Assembly: GCA_017999075.1 (NCBI GenBank)
Contig: JAGOBX010000076.1
Coordinates: 1-10,942, forward strand
Direction: 5' to 3'
DNA length: 10,942 bases
Source: JAGOBX01 sp017999075 [NCBI: Candidatus Babelota bacterium]
GTDB taxonomy: Bacteria > JAGOBX01
Part shown: positions 7,869-10,942 of the stretch, piece after piece
Numbering within the stretch: the stretch's first letter is position 1
Layout of the letters: each line of letters begins with the position of its first letter
Translations under genes and position numbers: made by a program
Notes under the pieces: model-generated
Database searches by the model: none
Told to the model about the DNA's origin: nothing
What the model saw: only the letters and a program-made list of their open reading frames with translations

Positions 7869-8777
7869 CTAATTTGTTTCCAATATATTTATGACGTTAG
7901 GATGAACTGAAATAATTTCAATATTGTCAGGCAAATCAAATACAGGTTTAGCTTTTCCGTTAAATGCATTTTTGATATATATTTTTCCGTGCAGATTATC
8001 GGAACCGATACTGTCAATCATGTTTTTAGGCCCTTTTATAATAACTGATACAAGTTCTGGAGAAATATTGACTTTTTTTGTGTTGTCGCTGATAACTTCT
8101 AATCGTATATTCTGCAATTTTTTTTCTATTCTTTTCTCTGTGATTTTTATGTTCACCAATAATTTCGAATTATCATTTATATGGATTGCGTTATCATGAA
8201 TGTTTATTTGAGTTTCTAATATTACTGATTTTGCAAGTCCATTAATATTAATGATTTCTGTTTTTATTTCAGACATTGATTTCAATAATGTTTCAGGTCC
8301 TTTTACAATAATGTGAGATGGGGTTACAGTAGTTTTTTCAATCTCAAAATTTTCAGAAGGTTCGCCGGAAAGTTCTGGAACAACCAAAACTTTTTTTTCG
8401 GTTTTTTTATCTATTGTAACGGTTATTTCATCAGGAATAATTTCAACAAGTTTAAAACCTTCAGGCAAATTGATTCCTGTGGCGAAAATTTTAATTTTAT
8501 TCTGTCCTTGAGTTACATTATTTAAATTTACCGGAATTTCAATGTTTGATATAGAATTGTTTAAAATATTTTTTGGGCCATGTAAAACTATTTTCACTGA
8601 AGATAAGTTATCTGAAGCATTTATTAAGGCTAAATTCTTAGGCAGGTTCTGATATTTTAATTTTGCCATATAGTCATATTGAACAGATTTTTGGCTGACA
8701 ACGTAAAACCATAATAAAAACGCTATTAGTACGGCTAAAAGTTTCAGATGCCAATTTTCAAAAATATTGAATTTCAA
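7869..8777 (-). CDS. cdaR: YbbR-domain regulator of diadenylate cyclase, CdaR-like
   Basis: The 302-aa product has one N-terminal membrane helix (about residues 11-28, preceded by ENWHLK, a typical YbbR start) followed by an extracytoplasmic part. This part consists of three YbbR repeats, about 32-123, 125-213 and 215-300. Each repeat contains a (V/I)xGP core: HGPK at 66-69, KGPE at 159-162, KGPK at 248-251. Bacillus subtilis CdaR has four repeats, so this is a somewhat shorter form. CdaR binds the membrane cyclase CdaA and modulates c-di-AMP production; the cdaA gene directly upstream (29-base gap) supports the same role here. The start codon is TTG at 8777, chosen because AAAGGAG lies six bases upstream and the membrane helix follows at the expected distance. 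No other start gives a better N-terminus. Confidence 0.9.
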   Translation of the reverse strand: MKFNIFENWHLKLLAVLIAFLLWFYVVSQKSVQYDYMAKLKYQNLPKNLALINASDNLSSVKIVLHGPKNILNNSISNIEIPVNLNNVTQGQNKIKIFATGINLPEGFKLVEIIPDEITVTIDKKTEKKVLVVPELSGEPSENFEIEKTTVTPSHIIVKGPETLLKSMSEIKTEIININGLAKSVILETQINIHDNAIHINDNSKLLVNIKITEKRIEKKLQNIRLEVISDNTKKVNISPELVSVIIKGPKNMIDSIGSDNLHGKIYIKNAFNGKAKPVFDLPDNIEIISVHPNVINILETN

Positions 8778-8783
8778 AGCCTG

Positions 8784-8790
8784 CTCCTTT
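8784..8790 (-). promoter_or_regulatory. Ribosome binding site that sets the TTG start of cdaR
   Basis: AAAGGAG on the minus strand lies six bases before a TTG codon, marking TTG as the start of the YbbR protein. It is the second of the two strong Shine-Dalgarno sites in the window. Confidence 0.85.
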
Positions 8791-8806
8791 GTTTCAAAAT
8801 ATTAGG

Positions 8807-9562
8807 TTAACTAATATGGGTTGTCATTAACTCTTGTAAAAAATCTTCAGAAATATTGCTTACAAGTTTTCCTTTTATTGCTACAGATATGTTACCGGTT
8901 TCTTCGGAAACAATTATTACGAACGAGTCTGTTTCTTCGGCAATACCTAATCCTGCTCTGTGCCTTGTGCCGAAAGTTTTTTTCAATCCTGTATTATCTG
9001 AAAGGGGAAGAATACATCCTGCCGCAAGAATTTTATTGGAACTGATTATTACCGCGCCATCGTGTAAAGCGGTATTTTTGAAAAATATAGTGGATAACAA
9101 TTCTATTGAAATATCTGAATTAAGTTCAACACCTGTTTTTGCGTACTCTTTTAATGAAATAGAATTTTCAATTACTATTAATGCGCCTGTTTTCAGTTTT
9201 GACAGCCTAACAGCAGTTTTAAGAAGTATTTCTTTTGCATTGCCGCTTATATCAGCGTGAAAAAATTTCTGCCACATTTCATTGTTTCCTATTCTAGCTA
9301 AAGCTTTTCTTATTTCTGCCTGAAATAATATTATGAATGTGAGAACCCATATTGATGCGAAATTAGTTAATAACCAGGCTATTGTGCGTAATTGAAATTT
9401 TTCTGCTACTAATGAAAAAATTAGTATTACACCAAGACCGAATAATACCTGAACCGCATAAGTACCGCGTATAAAAATAAATACTTTATACAGTACATAC
9501 GATATAATCAATATGTCAATTATATCGTTTAAATTAGGCATTATAGCCAGTAAATAATTCAT
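8807..9562 (-). CDS. cdaA: Membrane diadenylate cyclase CdaA (DacA)
   Basis: The enzyme joins two ATP molecules into cyclic di-AMP, a second messenger controlling potassium and osmolyte balance and cell-wall homeostasis. The 251-aa length is close to the CdaA norm of about 270. Three membrane helices occupy about residues 13-31, 36-53 and 61-82. A short linker follows, then the DAC domain (about 105-235) with the two signature motifs: HDGAVII (D168, G169, A170) and GTRHRAGLG (R200, H201, R202). All catalytic residues expected from the family are present. The start ATG lies two bases after the folP stop and has no Shine-Dalgarno site, so translation is probably coupled to folP. cdaR follows at once. 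The folP-cdaA-cdaR order is known from several bacterial groups, often with glmM next; glmM is absent here. Confidence 0.95.
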   Translation of the reverse strand: MNYLLAIMPNLNDIIDILIISYVLYKVFIFIRGTYAVQVLFGLGVILIFSLVAEKFQLRTIAWLLTNFASIWVLTFIILFQAEIRKALARIGNNEMWQKFFHADISGNAKEILLKTAVRLSKLKTGALIVIENSISLKEYAKTGVELNSDISIELLSTIFFKNTALHDGAVIISSNKILAAGCILPLSDNTGLKKTFGTRHRAGLGIAEETDSFVIIVSEETGNISVAIKGKLVSNISEDFLQELMTTHIS

Positions 9563-9564
9563 AA

Positions 9565-10779
9565 CTAATTTTTAATTATAATTTCAGAAATTTTTTTTGT
9601 TAATTCTAAAGAAATTTTGTTTTCTTTAATATTATGAACTCTGAATATTGATGCTCCGTTTTTAAAGGCAAAAGAATTCGCTGTTGCTGTAGCCGTAATT
9701 CTTTTATCAATTTCTAAATTTAAAATTTTTCCTAAAAATGATTTATTGCTTAAACCTATTAAAATTCCAGTTCCGAATAATGACAGTTCATTCAGTCTTG
9801 CCAGAATTTCAAGATTGTGTTCAGGTGTTTTTCCGAAACCTATGCCCGGATCTATGATTATTGAATCTTTTGAAACGCCGCTGTTAACAGCAGTTTCGAC
9901 AGCTCGGCCGAGAAAATCTATTATATCATTCATAAGATTATTATAAACCGGGTTTATCTGCATTGTTTCAGGTATTCCTTTAATATGCATAAGCACTAAT
10001 CCTGCATTGTATTCGCGTGCGAGCTGAACAAAACGCGGTTCTTTTGTCAATCCTGAAATATCATTTATTATATCTGCTCCTTCATTTAATGCAGCATATA
10101 CAACATTATATTTTGTGCTGTCTATTGATAACGCAGTGTCCGGAAATTTTTTTTTTAATTCTTTTATTGCAGGAATTACCCTGTTTATTTCTTCATTTTC
10201 ATCAACAGGAATGGATCCTGGTCTCGCTGATTCTCCTCCTATATCCAGCATTTCAGCCCCGTCTCTTATTTCCTGTTCGGCAAATTTTAATACGGCATCT
10301 GTGTTATTATAAAATTTTCCGCCGTCATAGAATGAATCTGGAGTTATATTGATTATGGACATAAGGTGATAGTTGTTTTTTGAACAGTTGAAATTGAAAT
10401 TTTTAAATCTCCAGTATTTTTCTCTTTTACTTATTAATTGCACTAATTGTTTTGCAAGCAAGTCAAGACCGAATTGCTGGAGCATTATTTTTTTTATTAA
10501 AATGTTTAACTGCTTTAAGCTGGCAATAATTAAGACAGTTCCTGTTTTAGTTATGTCTTCGGATACAATAAAATCTTTTGGAATAGCAAGATCGCCGCCG
10601 AGAGATAATAATTCCTGTTTCATTATTAATGCGGCAGGAACTCTGATTTCTCTGACTTCTATGCTGTACCCGCTGATTTTGTTTTTCATAATATTTATTC
10701 CTGCAGGATCAACCTCCAGAGAATATAAATATTTTATTATGTTTTCTTCTGAATTAAATTTTATAATTTTACTTATCAT
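9565..10779 (-). CDS. folP: Dihydropteroate synthase with N-terminal extension
   Basis: It condenses 6-hydroxymethyl-dihydropterin diphosphate with p-aminobenzoate to form dihydropteroate, the sulfonamide-sensitive step of folate synthesis. Residues about 138-400 form the TIM-barrel DHPS with all signature segments: [14 protein letters not shown] (141-154), [13 protein letters not shown] (177-189), LSIDST (D220), IINDISG (237-243), IDPGIGFGK (309-317), GLSNKSFLG (K346) and FRVHN (R380, H382). At 404 aa it is longer than E. coli FolP (282 aa) because of about 135 extra N-terminal residues. These include [24 protein letters not shown], a region found in other long DHPS proteins and of unclear function. 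The start ATG overlaps the folE stop (ATGA), so coupled translation is likely; only an A-rich stretch precedes it. cdaA follows after two bases. Confidence 0.95.
   Translation of the reverse strand: MISKIIKFNSEENIIKYLYSLEVDPAGINIMKNKISGYSIEVREIRVPAALIMKQELLSLGGDLAIPKDFIVSEDITKTGTVLIIASLKQLNILIKKIMLQQFGLDLLAKQLVQLISKREKYWRFKNFNFNCSKNNYHLMSIINITPDSFYDGGKFYNNTDAVLKFAEQEIRDGAEMLDIGGESARPGSIPVDENEEINRVIPAIKELKKKFPDTALSIDSTKYNVVYAALNEGADIINDISGLTKEPRFVQLAREYNAGLVLMHIKGIPETMQINPVYNNLMNDIIDFLGRAVETAVNSGVSKDSIIIDPGIGFGKTPEHNLEILARLNELSLFGTGILIGLSNKSFLGKILNLEIDKRITATATANSFAFKNGASIFRVHNIKENKISLELTKKISEIIIKN
10776..10779 (-). other. folE stop / folP start overlap (ATGA)
   Basis: The ATG of folP (10779-10777) shares two bases with the TGA of folE (10778-10776). 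With no Shine-Dalgarno site before folP, this four-base overlap points to translational coupling and fixes the folP start. Confidence 0.85.
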
Positions 10780-10942
10780 ATTTTTTTTCTTAATAGTTCA
10801 AGAGCTTCCGTTCTTGTTCTTGAATCGGATCTGAATACTCCCCGCAGCGCTGAAGTGGCGGTGATAGTTCCGGGTTTTTTTATGCCTCTTATTGTCATGC
10901 ATAAATGTTCTGCTTCTATGATAACTAAAACACCTTTTGGTT
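10776..10942 (-). CDS. folE: GTP cyclohydrolase I, C-terminal part only (cut by window edge)
   Basis: The last 54 residues of GTP cyclohydrolase I are visible: [15 protein letters not shown], then [19 protein letters not shown] and [15 protein letters not shown]. The Cys of EAEHLCM corresponds to a zinc ligand of the enzyme (C181 in E. coli). The RGIKKPG loop and the SALRGVF segment match the conserved C-terminus of the family. FolE opens GTP to 7,8-dihydroneopterin triphosphate, the first step of tetrahydrofolate synthesis, so pairing with folP fits. The rest of the gene and any operon promoter lie beyond base 10942. The stop overlaps the folP start. Confidence 0.95.
   Translation of the reverse strand, partial: PKGVLVIIEAEHLCMTIRGIKKPGTITATSALRGVFRSDSRTRTEALELLRKKI

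Noticed and set aside
8799-8817. Inverted repeat ATATTAG-GTTAA-CTAATAT over the cdaA stop codon
   Set aside because: The stem is 7 bp with a single G-C pair and no following T run; cdaR follows closely with its own strong SD, so it is unlikely to be a terminator.
8856-9260. Open frame of 134 codons on the + strand opposite cdaA
   Set aside because: It lies wholly antisense to the well-supported diadenylate cyclase, including its DGA and RHR motifs; its sequence shows no recognisable domain and no convincing start signal.
10373-10834. Open frame of 153 codons on the + strand opposite the folP N-terminus
   Set aside because: It is hydrophobic and low in complexity, and antisense to folP and the folE end; best explained as a shadow of the A/T-rich coding strand.
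1-10942. CRISPR array or mobile element near the primase-like gene
   Set aside because: Reading through the window I saw no regularly spaced repeats, transposase, integrase or terminal inverted repeats.

Overview
The window is strongly AT-rich and densely coding, with nine protein genes and no gap longer than about 90 bases. It looks like chromosome of an uncultured or poorly studied diderm (outer-membrane) bacterium. Evidence for this is a secreted beta-barrel protein ending in Phe, bacterial folate genes, and a bacterial diadenylate cyclase with its YbbR-type partner. Nothing in the window identifies the phylum, so none is named. No rRNA, tRNA, IS element or CRISPR array was recognised.

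Layout. Bases 1-3811 (+ strand) carry three genes. The first is a 5'-truncated alkaline-phosphatase-superfamily protein of the COG3379 phosphodiesterase type. The second is a sulfatase-fold protein whose expected nucleophile position is Thr rather than Cys or Ser. The third is a membrane-anchored GT4-type glycosyltransferase. Together they suggest a surface-glycan synthesis or modification locus that starts upstream of the window. A perfect 15-bp hairpin flanked by A/T tracts (3822-3861) ends this unit and also the convergent minus-strand unit.

Bases 3873-10942 are all on the minus strand. Read in transcription order they are folE (3' part only), folP, cdaA, cdaR (YbbR), a primase-like gene, a cstA-family transporter and an outer-membrane beta-barrel protein. 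folE and folP overlap by 4 bases and folP-cdaA are 2 bases apart, so folE-folP-cdaA-cdaR is very probably one operon. It joins tetrahydropterin/folate synthesis to cyclic-di-AMP signalling, an arrangement known from other bacteria, where glmM often follows. Here the next gene is instead a primase-like gene. The transporter and porin-like genes downstream may form a nutrient-uptake pair; the porin-like gene has a strong ribosome binding site and possibly its own promoter.

Most notable is the gene at 6361-7821. The 486-aa product appears to join an archaeo-eukaryotic primase catalytic domain (DxE, GxGxH and a third Asp motif) to a C-terminal four-cysteine module resembling the iron-sulfur domain of the archaeal/eukaryotic primase large subunit PriL. 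This would be a single-chain PriS-PriL-like enzyme in a bacterium, placed in a housekeeping operon context. The assignment rests on motif reading only.
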